A stretch of DNA of 45,841 nt from Phytoplasma sp. (lineage in GTDB: Bacteria > Bacillota_I > Bacilli_A > Acholeplasmatales > Acholeplasmataceae): positions 1-45,841 of the forward strand of contig JAAYQV010000018.1 in NCBI GenBank assembly GCA_012519065.1, in the 5' to 3' direction. The notes beneath the pieces are model-generated. The model did no database searches, was not told where the DNA came from, and was given only the letters and a program-made list of their open reading frames with translations. Made by a program: the position numbers and the translations under genes. Shown piece after piece: positions 19,651-34,496 of this stretch. Every line of letters begins with the position of its first letter. Position 1 is the stretch's first letter.

Positions 19651-21327
19651 ATGTTTTTGTTTAGATTTGTTTTTAAATTAATCAAATATATCTTCGTTTT
19701 TCTACTGATTTTATTAATTTTACCAATCACCTTGCTTGGATTTATGTATAAAAACGAAGCACCAAAAATAGAAAACTACCAAGAAATTCAAAGCATTGAA
19801 GAAAGTGTTGCGATTTCTTTAGATGATTTTCTTAAAAGTACCACACAGGATAAATTGGTAGTAGGAGTTGAGGGTGACAACATCAACGCAACGATTAAAG
19901 AGATGTTTATAAAAATGAGTGCAGAAAACCCAACATTTAATCCTAACTATTTAAACCCAGATGTAGAAGAAAAAGACAGTAAATACGCCGCTAAACTTGC
20001 TAACAACATGGTGGGGTTTAAAGGGGCTTGGCTTGAATATAACCAAGATACCATTATTTTAAAAACCAGCGCAGATATAGAGTTAGCATCATTTCTTGTG
20101 TATAAAACAAGTTTAAGAGTAGAAATAACAGTCATAGAAGAAAATGATATCATTACTCTAACCGTTAAAAAAATAAGTATTGGTAATCTTTCTGCAAACT
20201 GGATATACAATCTAGCACGCACAGGTCTTATCAAACTACAAAATATTGATTTAAGTCAAATGATTAATGAAAAATTACCAGTAGGCCACTTTGATGCAGA
20301 AAAAAGAGTCCTAACCGTTTCAAGACAAGAACTTTATAGTTTTTTAGAAACAGCAGGCAACGATGACCAAAACATGGCAATGCTAATGGAACTTATTAGA
20401 ACCATTGATATTTTAAACATTCACATTGGTGAATCAAAAATGGGACTAGAAATAGCTTTAGGAAAACTTAAGGCAATGCTTGAATTAAACGAAGATATTA
20501 GACACCTAGAAACCCAAGAAGAAGTTTTCCAGGTCATTAAAGGACAATTAGCAAGCATCCTAATTTCTGCTTTATCACCTGATGCAGATGAATATGTTAA
20601 TTTAGATATTCGTGAAAAAGAATTAAATGAAATATTAAACTATTATTTAAATCAAGAAACATTATTAGAAAAAGACCTTCCTTTAGGAAGCAAAAACTTT
20701 AAATTAACTATGAAACCAATTTTAACCAAACTAGAAACCGGCGTCATGAAGTTAAGTATTAGATTTGAATTAGCTAACCAAGAAGACGATAACTTCATAG
20801 CGGAAATCGTAGTTAATGTTTTACCTAAGCCATCAACACAAAACCCAGCTGACTTAATCTTTGAAGTGACGAGCATAGATATTGGAGAAACAAACATCCA
20901 AACAACCTCAGAGTTATGGATTAATTTACAGCAAATTTTAAAAGATGCACTGACAAGTGATAAAATAGTAGTAGAAGAAAATGAAATCATCTTAAAAGAT
21001 TTCATGTCAGAGTTTGTTCAAACAGGAACTACCGTAGAAGAAATTCTTGTTTTAAATGGAAAACTCAGATTTAAAATCAAACCAGAAAATCAAGCAACAT
21101 TAAATGAAATCAAAAATGAAATTAAAGATATTTTAGATATCATTAATAATGATGCAAACAATGAATTTGATATCGATACTACGGCACCGGTTGAAGATAT
21201 TCTAGACTACGTTAATGAACTAGATGAAACTCAAAAAGAAGAATTATACGAAACTATTGCAAACGAATTACAAGATAAAGGTATTGATCTTTCAGATATC
21301 TTAGCTGCATTAGGCCAAACGCCTTAA
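19651..21327 (+). CDS. Membrane-anchored protein of unknown function (558 aa, one N-terminal TM)
   Basis: Strong RBS (GGGAGGTGGACCT ATG), N-terminal TM FVFKLIKYIFVFLLILLILPITLLGFMY, long beta-rich acidic ectodomain; no family recognised with certainty. Confidence 0.8.
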   Translation: MFLFRFVFKLIKYIFVFLLILLILPITLLGFMYKNEAPKIENYQEIQSIEESVAISLDDFLKSTTQDKLVVGVEGDNINATIKEMFIKMSAENPTFNPNYLNPDVEEKDSKYAAKLANNMVGFKGAWLEYNQDTIILKTSADIELASFLVYKTSLRVEITVIEENDIITLTVKKISIGNLSANWIYNLARTGLIKLQNIDLSQMINEKLPVGHFDAEKRVLTVSRQELYSFLETAGNDDQNMAMLMELIRTIDILNIHIGESKMGLEIALGKLKAMLELNEDIRHLETQEEVFQVIKGQLASILISALSPDADEYVNLDIREKELNEILNYYLNQETLLEKDLPLGSKNFKLTMKPILTKLETGVMKLSIRFELANQEDDNFIAEIVVNVLPKPSTQNPADLIFEVTSIDIGETNIQTTSELWINLQQILKDALTSDKIVVEENEIILKDFMSEFVQTGTTVEEILVLNGKLRFKIKPENQATLNEIKNEIKDILDIINNDANNEFDIDTTAPVEDILDYVNELDETQKEELYETIANELQDKGIDLSDILAALGQTP

Positions 21328-21345
21328 TATTATAAATAGAATAAG

Positions 21346-21371
21346 AAAAGACGCCTCATGCGTCTTTTTTT
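21346..21371 (+). terminator. Rho-independent terminator
   Basis: AAAAGACGC-CTCAT-GCGTCTTTTTTT. Confidence 0.85.
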
Positions 21372-21451
21372 AAAATTAACTACACGCTATGAAAAAAACA
21401 TATAATATGGTAAAATTATAGGGCAAAGGAAAAGGAAAATAGGTGATAATT

Positions 21452-23236
21452 ATGGTTATTGTTTTTATCATTGACAACTATAAAAGTTTAACCAATGGCA
21501 CGATGATCACAGCACATAGATTTGCAGAAAAACTAAGAACTTTTGGTCATGAGGTTAGAATTGTCACAAACGATCTTACTGGAGAAGACATATATACATT
21601 AAAAACAAGATACATTCCAGTCGTTAGTGATGTTGCAAAGGGACAAAATATAACATTTTCTAAACCAAATAAGAAAGTACTTAAAAGCGCTTTTGAGGGT
21701 GCTGATGTTATTCATGTCTTTATGCCGTGGAAAACATCAAAAAAAGCTATCAAGCTTGCAAAAAAATTAGATATCCCTGTAACTAGTGCCTTTCACGTTC
21801 AACCAGAAAACATTATTTATGGTGCAGGAATGAAACGCTTTAAAAAAATACTAGCACCAATCATATATAAACATTTTAAAAGATTTTTTAAAAAAACCAG
21901 ACACGTTCATTGCCCATCAAACTTTATTGCAAACGAACTTAAAAGAAATAAATATCCCAATCAATTGCACGTTATTTCAAACGGGATAGATGATGATTTT
22001 ATATATAAAGAGAAAACTAAAAAAACAGATAAATATCATATCATGATGATTGGTAGATTATCTGCAGAAAAAAGACAAGATGTTATTTTACATGCGGTTG
22101 CAAAAAGCAAATACAAAGATAACATTCAATTAACCTTCGCAGGAGCAGGTCCTAAAAAGAAAAGTATTGAAAACTTAGCTAAAAAACTAGGTGTTTCAGT
22201 TGAATTTGGATTTTATAACAAAGAAGAATTAATCCAGAAAATTCATGAGCAAGACTTATATATTCACGCGGCAGACGTAGAAATTGAAGCTATTTCTTGT
22301 TTAGAAGCCATCGCCTCAGGAAGAGTTCCAATCATAGCAAACTCACCTAAAAGTGCAACGCCACAGTTTGCTTTAGATGAGCGCAGCTTATTTGAAGCAG
22401 GAAATCCAGATAGCCTAAAAGAAAAAATAGAATACTGGTTAGATCATGAAGAAGAAAGAAAAAGAATGGAAAAGATTTATGCTAATTCAGGGACAAAATA
22501 TCATTTAAATGGTGCAGTTAAAAGATTTGAAGAAATGCTTCAAGAAGCGATTAAAGACAATAAAAACAACAAACTATCTAAAAGTAAAACAGGAAAAAAA
22601 ATAACTAAGCAAGTTAATAAAACTAAAGTTATTAGAACCTTTACAACGTTTTTCTATTATTTAGTGGTCCCTATTTTAATGGTGTATAACAAAATATATC
22701 TGAAGGTAAAAATTAAGAATAAGAAAAACTTAAGACAAGTCAAAGGTGGAGCTATTTTAATTTCAAATCATGTACACACCCTAGATTCTGTTATGTCAGG
22801 AATTGCTGCATTCCCTAAAAAAGTTGTTTTTACAGGGATGAAAGAAAATTTTGAAAGACCAGTCATCGGACAACTCGTTAGAGCATTAGGAGCTATTCCT
22901 ACACCAGAAACCATTTTAGAAAATAGAATCTTTTTTAATGAATTGTCTAAACAAGCTAGAAAAGGAAAATATATTCATTTTTTTCCTGAAGGAGAATTAA
23001 TTAAAGAGGATGAAAAATTAAGAAATTTTAAAAAAGGAGCCTTCAAATTAGCAGTAGATTCATCAGTCCCAATCATTCCAATTAGAATTAACTTTCAAGA
23101 CAAAGAGGGCATCAAAAAGAAAAAAATCATTTTAAACATTGGAAAACCTATGTTTCCAGATTACAGTTTAAATTCTAAAAACGCATTAGAGAAATTAAAA
23201 ATAGAAACAGAAGAAGCAATGAATAAACTCATTTAA
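21452..23236 (+). CDS. Fused GT4 glycosyltransferase - PlsC-like 1-acylglycerol-3-phosphate acyltransferase
   Basis: N-terminal GT4: [39 protein letters not shown] (EX7E). C-terminal acyltransferase: [11 protein letters not shown] (HX4D), FPEGELI. Single uninterrupted frame; ATG 21452 after TAGGTGA. Confidence 0.88.
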   Translation: MVIVFIIDNYKSLTNGTMITAHRFAEKLRTFGHEVRIVTNDLTGEDIYTLKTRYIPVVSDVAKGQNITFSKPNKKVLKSAFEGADVIHVFMPWKTSKKAIKLAKKLDIPVTSAFHVQPENIIYGAGMKRFKKILAPIIYKHFKRFFKKTRHVHCPSNFIANELKRNKYPNQLHVISNGIDDDFIYKEKTKKTDKYHIMMIGRLSAEKRQDVILHAVAKSKYKDNIQLTFAGAGPKKKSIENLAKKLGVSVEFGFYNKEELIQKIHEQDLYIHAADVEIEAISCLEAIASGRVPIIANSPKSATPQFALDERSLFEAGNPDSLKEKIEYWLDHEEERKRMEKIYANSGTKYHLNGAVKRFEEMLQEAIKDNKNNKLSKSKTGKKITKQVNKTKVIRTFTTFFYYLVVPILMVYNKIYLKVKIKNKKNLRQVKGGAILISNHVHTLDSVMSGIAAFPKKVVFTGMKENFERPVIGQLVRALGAIPTPETILENRIFFNELSKQARKGKYIHFFPEGELIKEDEKLRNFKKGAFKLAVDSSVPIIPIRINFQDKEGIKKKKIILNIGKPMFPDYSLNSKNALEKLKIETEEAMNKLI

Positions 23237-23247
23237 AAGGTGATAAC

Positions 23248-24876
23248 ATGAAAGATCAATCAAACTTTATTAAAACAATTATGGAAGAAGATTTAAAAAG
23301 TGGGAAACATACTGAAATCATCACAAGATTCCCACCAGAACCAAATGGCTTTTTACATATCGGCCATGCTAGGGCAATTATAACAAATTTTGAACTAGCT
23401 AAACTATATGGGGGAAAAACCAATTTAAGATTTGATGATACAAATCCTGAAAAAGAAGAAGATAAGTATGTTAAAGCAATCATAGAAGATGTTAAATGGT
23501 TAGGGTATGAACCAAGCAATATTTTATATGCCTCAGATTACTTTACTGAAATGTATGAAAGAGCCATCATACTTATTAAAAAAGGATTAGCCTTTGTAGA
23601 TGACCTAACAGCAGAGCAAATAGCTGAATATAGAGGAAGCATCACAGAACCAGGGAAAGAATCACCTTATCGTAATAGAAGTATAGAAGAAAACCTTAAA
23701 TTATTTGAAGAAATGGCAAACGGGATGTACAAAGAAGGAGAAAAAGTATTAAGAGCAAAAATTGATATGAAAAGCCCTAATATGAACATGAGAGATCCTG
23801 TCTTATACCGTATATCCTATGCAGAACACCATAACACTGGAAAAAAATGGTGTATCTATCCAATGTATGATTATGCGCATCCGCTGGAAGATGCTATTGA
23901 AAACATTACCCACTCCCTATGTTCTTTAGAATTTGAAGATCATAGACCACTTTATGATTGGGTAGTCAGAGAAACCGAAATACCATCAACACCAAGACAA
24001 ATTGAGTTTGGTCGTTTAGGTATTGAAAACACAGTCATGAGTAAAAGATACTTAAAATACCTTGTAGATAATCAATTAGTTACAGGGTGGGATGACCCAA
24101 GAATGCCGACATTAAGCGGTATTAGAAGAAGAGGATACACACCAAATGCTATAAAGAATTTCGTTTTATCCACAGGATTATCCAAGGTAAACTCTGTTGT
24201 AAGTAAAGACATGTTAGAGGCAGCCATTAGAGATGATCTTCAAGAAGTAGCAAAAAGAGCTATGGCAGTGATTAATCCGCTTAAGGTAACCATCACTAAT
24301 TATCCAGAAGATCAAATCGAATATATGACGATCCCATATCATCCAGAAAAAGATTTAGGGGAAAGAAAACTTGCTTTTGGACGACATATTTACATTGAAA
24401 AAGAAGATTTTGAAGAAGTAAAACCAAATAAAAAATATAAGAGACTATCCTTAGGAGAAGAAGTTAGATTATTTAATGCTTACTTTATTAAAGCAGAAAA
24501 AGTTATTAAAGATGATGAAGGAAATATCATAGAAGTATTAGCAACCTATGATCCTGAAACTAAAAGCGGCAGTGGGTTTAATGCAAGAAAACCAAATGGA
24601 ACTATCCATTTTGTAGAAGCAACAACCGCGATCAAAGCTCAATTTAATTTCTTTGAAGATTTACTAGATAACGATGATAAAAAAACATTAGACGAAAGAT
24701 TTAATCATCACTCATGGATTAAAAAAGAAGGATTTGTTGAATCATCTTTAAAAGATGTTAAAGACTTAGAAAAATTCCAATTTCTAAGACTAGGCTATTT
24801 TAGCGTTGATCAAAAAGAGGGCGTTAAAATGAATTTTAACGAAGTAGTACCTCTTAAAAGCTCATATCAAAAATAA
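23248..24876 (+). CDS. glnS: Glutaminyl-tRNA synthetase
   Basis: [72 protein letters not shown] (KMSKS-like). Confidence 0.95.
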   Translation: MKDQSNFIKTIMEEDLKSGKHTEIITRFPPEPNGFLHIGHARAIITNFELAKLYGGKTNLRFDDTNPEKEEDKYVKAIIEDVKWLGYEPSNILYASDYFTEMYERAIILIKKGLAFVDDLTAEQIAEYRGSITEPGKESPYRNRSIEENLKLFEEMANGMYKEGEKVLRAKIDMKSPNMNMRDPVLYRISYAEHHNTGKKWCIYPMYDYAHPLEDAIENITHSLCSLEFEDHRPLYDWVVRETEIPSTPRQIEFGRLGIENTVMSKRYLKYLVDNQLVTGWDDPRMPTLSGIRRRGYTPNAIKNFVLSTGLSKVNSVVSKDMLEAAIRDDLQEVAKRAMAVINPLKVTITNYPEDQIEYMTIPYHPEKDLGERKLAFGRHIYIEKEDFEEVKPNKKYKRLSLGEEVRLFNAYFIKAEKVIKDDEGNIIEVLATYDPETKSGSGFNARKPNGTIHFVEATTAIKAQFNFFEDLLDNDDKKTLDERFNHHSWIKKEGFVESSLKDVKDLEKFQFLRLGYFSVDQKEGVKMNFNEVVPLKSSYQK

Positions 24877-24887
24877 GGATGATTAAA

Positions 24888-26984
24888 ATGGCACAAAAAG
24901 AAACGTGGCTAGAAGAATTAAATGATGAACAAAGAAAAGCGGTAACCTACGAAAGTGGGCCGCTTTTTGTTGTAGCAGGCGCAGGGACAGGAAAAACAAA
25001 AACTTTAACCTCTAGAATCGGTTATTTAATTAAATATCAAAACATTGAACCATATAACATTTTAGCAGTCACTTTTACCAATAAAGCCGCCAGAGAAATG
25101 AAAGAAAGATTGCTAGATATGGTAGGGCCACATGCAGAAGGAACAACCATTTCTACCTTCCATTCATTTGGGCTTAAGGTTCTTAGAAAATTCATAGAAG
25201 AATTGCCATATGGACTTACGTCAAACTTTAGTGTCATAGATGATGAAGATAGTAAGAAAATCATTAAAGACGTTACAAAAGAGCTTAATTTAGATGCTAA
25301 AGAATATCCACTACGTTTTATGAGAAATTTTATTTCAAACTATAAAACCAAAAGAGAAACATTCATAGAAGATGATAACTATGAAAGAATTTTTCAAGCA
25401 TACAAAAAATATCTACTTAAAAATAATTTACTAGATTTTGATGATCTACTCATCTATACATATGAACTTTTGATTCAAAGTGAAAAAACAAGAACATATT
25501 TACAAACCAGATACACTCAAATATTGGTAGATGAATTTCAAGATACCGACAAAATCCAATATGCAATCATAAGTATCATGGCCTCATTACATAAAAATTT
25601 ATTTGTCGTTGGAGATCCTGATCAAAGTATCTACTCATTTAGAGGTGCAGATTATGAAAATACAAAAAAGTTTTTAAACGAATTTGGAAATCAGCACATC
25701 CTTGACCGCAACTATCGATCTACCAATAAAATCTTATCAAAAGCAAATAAACTCATTAAACATAACCAAGTAAGACCGTTTGAAAAAGATTTAAAAAGTG
25801 ATTTAGGAGAGGGTTCGGATATCATATATATGCCTTCAGATAGCGATTATAGGGAATCTGCCATGGTAGTTAATGAAATTAGAAGACTGATTGCCTCTGG
25901 TTCTTACCAATATGAAGATATCGCAATTCTTTATAGAAATAATTCATTAAGTAGACACTTTGAAGATGCCTTAATTCAAATGGGGTTACCATACGTCATT
26001 TATGGTGGTATCTCCTTTTATGAACGATTAGAAATTAAAGATATTCTAGCCTATGTTAGAGTCATATTAAATCCACATCAAGATTTCTATGTAAAAAGAA
26101 TCATTAATACACCTAAAAGACAAATAGGTTTAACGACCATTTCAAAATTAGAACAACACGCACATGAAACAGGACTATCTATGTTTGATGCAATTGAAAG
26201 CTTAGATGTAAATAAACCAACCAAAGAAAGACTACTTACTTTTAAAAATCTCATTAAAGACCTTAGACTTAAATTAGAGCAAATCGATAAACTAAAAGAG
26301 ATTGTCATGATGGTATTTAAAGAAACAGGGTATCAACAAATGCTTATTGATGAAAAAGATGATGTTGCAACAGAAAGAATGGAAAACATCAAAGAGTTAA
26401 GTTCAGTCTTTTATCAAGCAGACTTTATATACAAAGGCAACATTATTGAAAAAACGATTCAATTACTAGATCAAATCGCTTTATATACGGATTTAGATAA
26501 AAAAGATAGCGACGGAGATGTCATCAAATTATCTACCTATCATCAAGTTAAAGGCTTAGAATTTAAAGTGGTCTTTATGGTTGCTATGGAAGAGGGTATT
26601 TTTCCAAGTTCGCACTCAAACTATAACCCAGAAGAATTAGAAGAAGAAAGAAGAATTGCCTATGTAGGCGTAACTAGAGCTAAAGAGAAATTATATTTAA
26701 GTTATGCTTATCAAAGAGTTTTATACGGCCAATTTTTAGACCAGACACCTTCTAGATTCATCAAAGAAATGGGATTGTTAGAAACTAAAAAAGAACCAAG
26801 CGTGGCTCAAAAAACTTATCAAGAAACCAATACTCAACTAAAACCAAGTGATAAAGTTAGTCACACTGTTTTTGGTAACGGTGTTGTCATCACAGTGGAT
26901 GGAGATATCGCAACTATTGCTTTTCCAATGCCGCATGGCTTAAAAAAACTTATACAAACACATCCATCTATTAAAAAAATATAA
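24888..26984 (+). CDS. pcrA: ATP-dependent DNA helicase PcrA/UvrD
   Basis: LNDEQRKAV, VVAGAGTGKTKTLTSRI, TFHSFGLKVLR, VDEFQDTDKIQY, VGDPDQSIYSFRGADY, NYRST, TYHQVKGLEFKVVFMV, RRIAYVGVTRAKEKLYLS, C-terminal Tudor-like segment. Confidence 0.96.
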   Translation: MAQKETWLEELNDEQRKAVTYESGPLFVVAGAGTGKTKTLTSRIGYLIKYQNIEPYNILAVTFTNKAAREMKERLLDMVGPHAEGTTISTFHSFGLKVLRKFIEELPYGLTSNFSVIDDEDSKKIIKDVTKELNLDAKEYPLRFMRNFISNYKTKRETFIEDDNYERIFQAYKKYLLKNNLLDFDDLLIYTYELLIQSEKTRTYLQTRYTQILVDEFQDTDKIQYAIISIMASLHKNLFVVGDPDQSIYSFRGADYENTKKFLNEFGNQHILDRNYRSTNKILSKANKLIKHNQVRPFEKDLKSDLGEGSDIIYMPSDSDYRESAMVVNEIRRLIASGSYQYEDIAILYRNNSLSRHFEDALIQMGLPYVIYGGISFYERLEIKDILAYVRVILNPHQDFYVKRIINTPKRQIGLTTISKLEQHAHETGLSMFDAIESLDVNKPTKERLLTFKNLIKDLRLKLEQIDKLKEIVMMVFKETGYQQMLIDEKDDVATERMENIKELSSVFYQADFIYKGNIIEKTIQLLDQIALYTDLDKKDSDGDVIKLSTYHQVKGLEFKVVFMVAMEEGIFPSSHSNYNPEELEEERRIAYVGVTRAKEKLYLSYAYQRVLYGQFLDQTPSRFIKEMGLLETKKEPSVAQKTYQETNTQLKPSDKVSHTVFGNGVVITVDGDIATIAFPMPHGLKKLIQTHPSIKKI

Positions 26985-27010
26985 AAGAAGTTTTAAACTT
27001 CTTTTTTTTA
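26983..27010 (+). terminator. Terminator after pcrA
   Basis: AAAAGAAGTTT-T-AAACTTCTTTTTTTT hairpin plus T run. Confidence 0.7.
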
Positions 27011-27044
27011 TAAACAAAACGCCTAATATTAAATAGGTGAAAAA

Positions 27045-28178
27045 ATGAGATTAAATGAACAACAAATAAAAGCCATCCAATCAGAAGAAAAAAACATTTT
27101 TCTTCTAGCCGGTGCAGGAACAGGAAAAACAACAGTTATCATCAAACGAGTCCAATATCTTATAGAAAAAAACATCCAACCTGATCAAATTTTAGTCTTA
27201 AGCTTTACAGAAGAAAGCGCAAAAGAGCTAACTAAAAGAATCAACAATCAAAACATTCAATCACAAACCTTTCATAGCTATTGTTTAAGTTGTTTGCCTA
27301 AAAAAGAAATTAGCACAAATCCACCAGGGTATACACAAAAAGAGAAACTAGATATTTCTAAATATAAAAACAGTCTGTTTAAGGGAAAAAAACCATATAG
27401 ATTCAATCAGTATCAACAACATTTAAAAAAAGAAAATAAGATAGATTTTGATGATATTCTATGGCTGTTTTTAAAACAAAAAACAACTAAAACATACACA
27501 TATATCTTTATCGATGAATTTCAAGATACCAATTTATTACAGTATGAGGTATTAAAAAAAATGACCAACTCAAAAACTTCTGTATTTGCTGTTGGCGATC
27601 CAGACCAAAGCATTTATGCATTTAGAGGATCAGAAATTACAATCATCAATCGTTTCATCAAAGAATATAAAGCCGAAATCTTTAAACTAACTCTAAATTA
27701 TCGTTCAACACCTAAAATCATCCATATAGCAAACAATCTTATTAAAAACAATAAACAAAGAATTGAAAAACAACTCATACCTACAAAAAAAACAACCGGT
27801 GACCTTCAAATCATAATAACTAAAAACGATGACTCTAAAATCATAGAAATCATCAAAAAAAACCAACATACAACTATTTTATATAGAAATTATCTAGATG
27901 TTATCCATCTTAAAAAAAGATTAAAAGAAACCTATTATACCAATTATCAACTGCTAACCATTCATGGCTCAAAAGGTTTAGAGTTTGACACTGTGGTTGT
28001 TATAGGTATCAATCAAATGTTAAAAACAGAATCAAAAAAAAGCCTAGAAGAAGAAAGAAGACTCTTATTTGTAGCTATTACAAGAGCAAAAAAGAATCTT
28101 TATCTTATTTCCAGTCATCATAATTTATTCATCCAAGAAATAAGAGATACTAAAATAAGGCTTAAAACCATCAAGTAA
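27045..28178 (+). CDS. Short UvrD-family (SF1A) helicase, apparently lacking 2B subdomain
   Basis: LNEQQIKAI, LAGAGTGKTTVII, SFTEESAKEL, TFHSYC, IDEFQDTNLLQYEV, VGDPDQSIYAFRGSEI, NYRSTPKII, TIHGSKGLEFDTVVVIGI, RRLLFVAITRAKKNLYL in 377 aa. Confidence 0.88.
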   Translation: MRLNEQQIKAIQSEEKNIFLLAGAGTGKTTVIIKRVQYLIEKNIQPDQILVLSFTEESAKELTKRINNQNIQSQTFHSYCLSCLPKKEISTNPPGYTQKEKLDISKYKNSLFKGKKPYRFNQYQQHLKKENKIDFDDILWLFLKQKTTKTYTYIFIDEFQDTNLLQYEVLKKMTNSKTSVFAVGDPDQSIYAFRGSEITIINRFIKEYKAEIFKLTLNYRSTPKIIHIANNLIKNNKQRIEKQLIPTKKTTGDLQIIITKNDDSKIIEIIKKNQHTTILYRNYLDVIHLKKRLKETYYTNYQLLTIHGSKGLEFDTVVVIGINQMLKTESKKSLEEERRLLFVAITRAKKNLYLISSHHNLFIQEIRDTKIRLKTIK

Positions 28179-28190
28179 ACTTGTTAAATA

Positions 28191-28199
28191 TGTTATAAT
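28191..28199 (+). promoter_or_regulatory. Extended -10 promoter element (TGTTATAAT) upstream of ligA
   Basis: TATGTTATAAT 18 nt upstream of ligA ATG, just after the helicase stop. Confidence 0.55.
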
Positions 28200-28207
28200 A
28201 ACTTTAG

Positions 28208-33014
<4,807 letters not shown>

Positions 33015-33031
33015 AAGAAGGGGGTCCTTTT

Positions 33032-33550
33032 ATGAAAGATGATAAAAATAATCAAGACGAAAACCAATTAACAGAGGAAGATATTAAAAAACTGATGGAT
33101 GATTTACAAAATAACAAAAAAACACAAAAATTGATTGTACAATCATTTTTTAATCATCCTAACATGACCATAAGTTTTCTAATAAGTTATATGGTTAATT
33201 TGCTTGTTTTTGCTTCTGTTTCAGGCATATTAAATCAAATAACACCAACCATTCAATTAGAATGGACGTCATATTTCATAGGGGTGACCTTATTTAGCTT
33301 AATGGAATTTGTTATAAAAATTGTTTTATTAAGATTTTCATTAAGATGGGTAATATTTAGCTTGGGCATTATTTTTTTACTAACCAGGATCATTACACTA
33401 TATCTAACTAGTATCATTGTGCCAAACTTTAGCTTCATCAGTGTTTCAGGTTTATTAATATTCGCCATAAGTTTTACGGTAATAAAAAGCATTTTAAAAG
33501 CATATGCAAAAAAATATCATATAGCAGATTATTTAAGAAGAGGTAAATAA
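33032..33550 (+). CDS. Four-TM membrane protein of unknown function
   Basis: 172 aa; acidic N-terminus followed by about four hydrophobic helices; RBS GAAGGGGG upstream; between uvrA and hprK. Confidence 0.75.
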   Translation: MKDDKNNQDENQLTEEDIKKLMDDLQNNKKTQKLIVQSFFNHPNMTISFLISYMVNLLVFASVSGILNQITPTIQLEWTSYFIGVTLFSLMEFVIKIVLLRFSLRWVIFSLGIIFLLTRIITLYLTSIIVPNFSFISVSGLLIFAISFTVIKSILKAYAKKYHIADYLRRGK

Positions 33551-33551
33551 A

Positions 33552-34496
33552 ATGAAAAACTCAATTGTAATCAAAAAATTAGCAAAAGACTTAGATTTAG
33601 AAGTCCTTGCAGGAGAAACCGGATTAAACAGAAAAGTTTCAGCTGAAATGCTTAACAGACCTGGGGTAGAGCTTGCTGGTTTTTATGATTTTTACGATCA
33701 AGAAAGAATTTTACTCATAGGAAGTAAAGAAGCATCGTTTTTAAAACTATTTTCTCCACACATTCAAAAAGAACGCGTCGACAGAATCGTTCAAGAACAA
33801 CCGCCAGCAATTGTTTTTTCACATAACGTAGAAGTTCCGCAAGATTTTATCGATGCAGGAAACCTTTATGAAGTTCCTATTTTAAAAAGCACTTTAAGAA
33901 CAACCCCTTTAAATAGTAAACTATATAGCTACCTTCATAGTGGACTTGCGCCACGAATGAGTATTCATGGCGTATTAGTAGATATACATGGACTAGGCAC
34001 TTTAATTATTGGACGTTCTGGTATTGGTAAAAGTGAAACAGCGCTTGAACTTATAAAAAGAGGACATATTCTAATTAGTGATGATAGAGTGGATGTTTTT
34101 GAAACATCACCAGGTGTACTTATAGGAAACGCCCCTAAAATCTTAGAAAGATATATTGAAATCAGAGGCATTGGGATTGTAGATATTGTATCTATGTTTG
34201 GGGCAGGATCTTACCGTGAAAATAAAAAAATTAGGCTAGTTGTAGAATTAGAACATTGGAAAAAAGATAAAGTTTACGATAGATTAGGGCTTGAAACAGA
34301 AACAGTTAAATATTTTAACACCGAAATACCAAAAGTGGTCATTCCTATTTTACCTGGTAGAAACGTCGCAACTTTAGTAGAAAGTGCTGCGATGAATCAA
34401 AAACTAAAATATTTAGGACATAATGCAGCCTTAGATTTAACCGAAGCAGTTGCTAAAGCAGCGATGGGTCAAGGAGAAGAAGACGATGATGAATAA
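33552..34496 (+). CDS. hprK: HPr kinase/phosphorylase
   Basis: IIGRSGIGKSETALELIKRGHILISDDRVD (Walker A), EIRGIGIVDIVSMFGAGS, VPI.PGRNVATLVESAAMNQKLKYLG. Confidence 0.96.
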   Translation: MKNSIVIKKLAKDLDLEVLAGETGLNRKVSAEMLNRPGVELAGFYDFYDQERILLIGSKEASFLKLFSPHIQKERVDRIVQEQPPAIVFSHNVEVPQDFIDAGNLYEVPILKSTLRTTPLNSKLYSYLHSGLAPRMSIHGVLVDIHGLGTLIIGRSGIGKSETALELIKRGHILISDDRVDVFETSPGVLIGNAPKILERYIEIRGIGIVDIVSMFGAGSYRENKKIRLVVELEHWKKDKVYDRLGLETETVKYFNTEIPKVVIPILPGRNVATLVESAAMNQKLKYLGHNAALDLTEAVAKAAMGQGEEDDDE

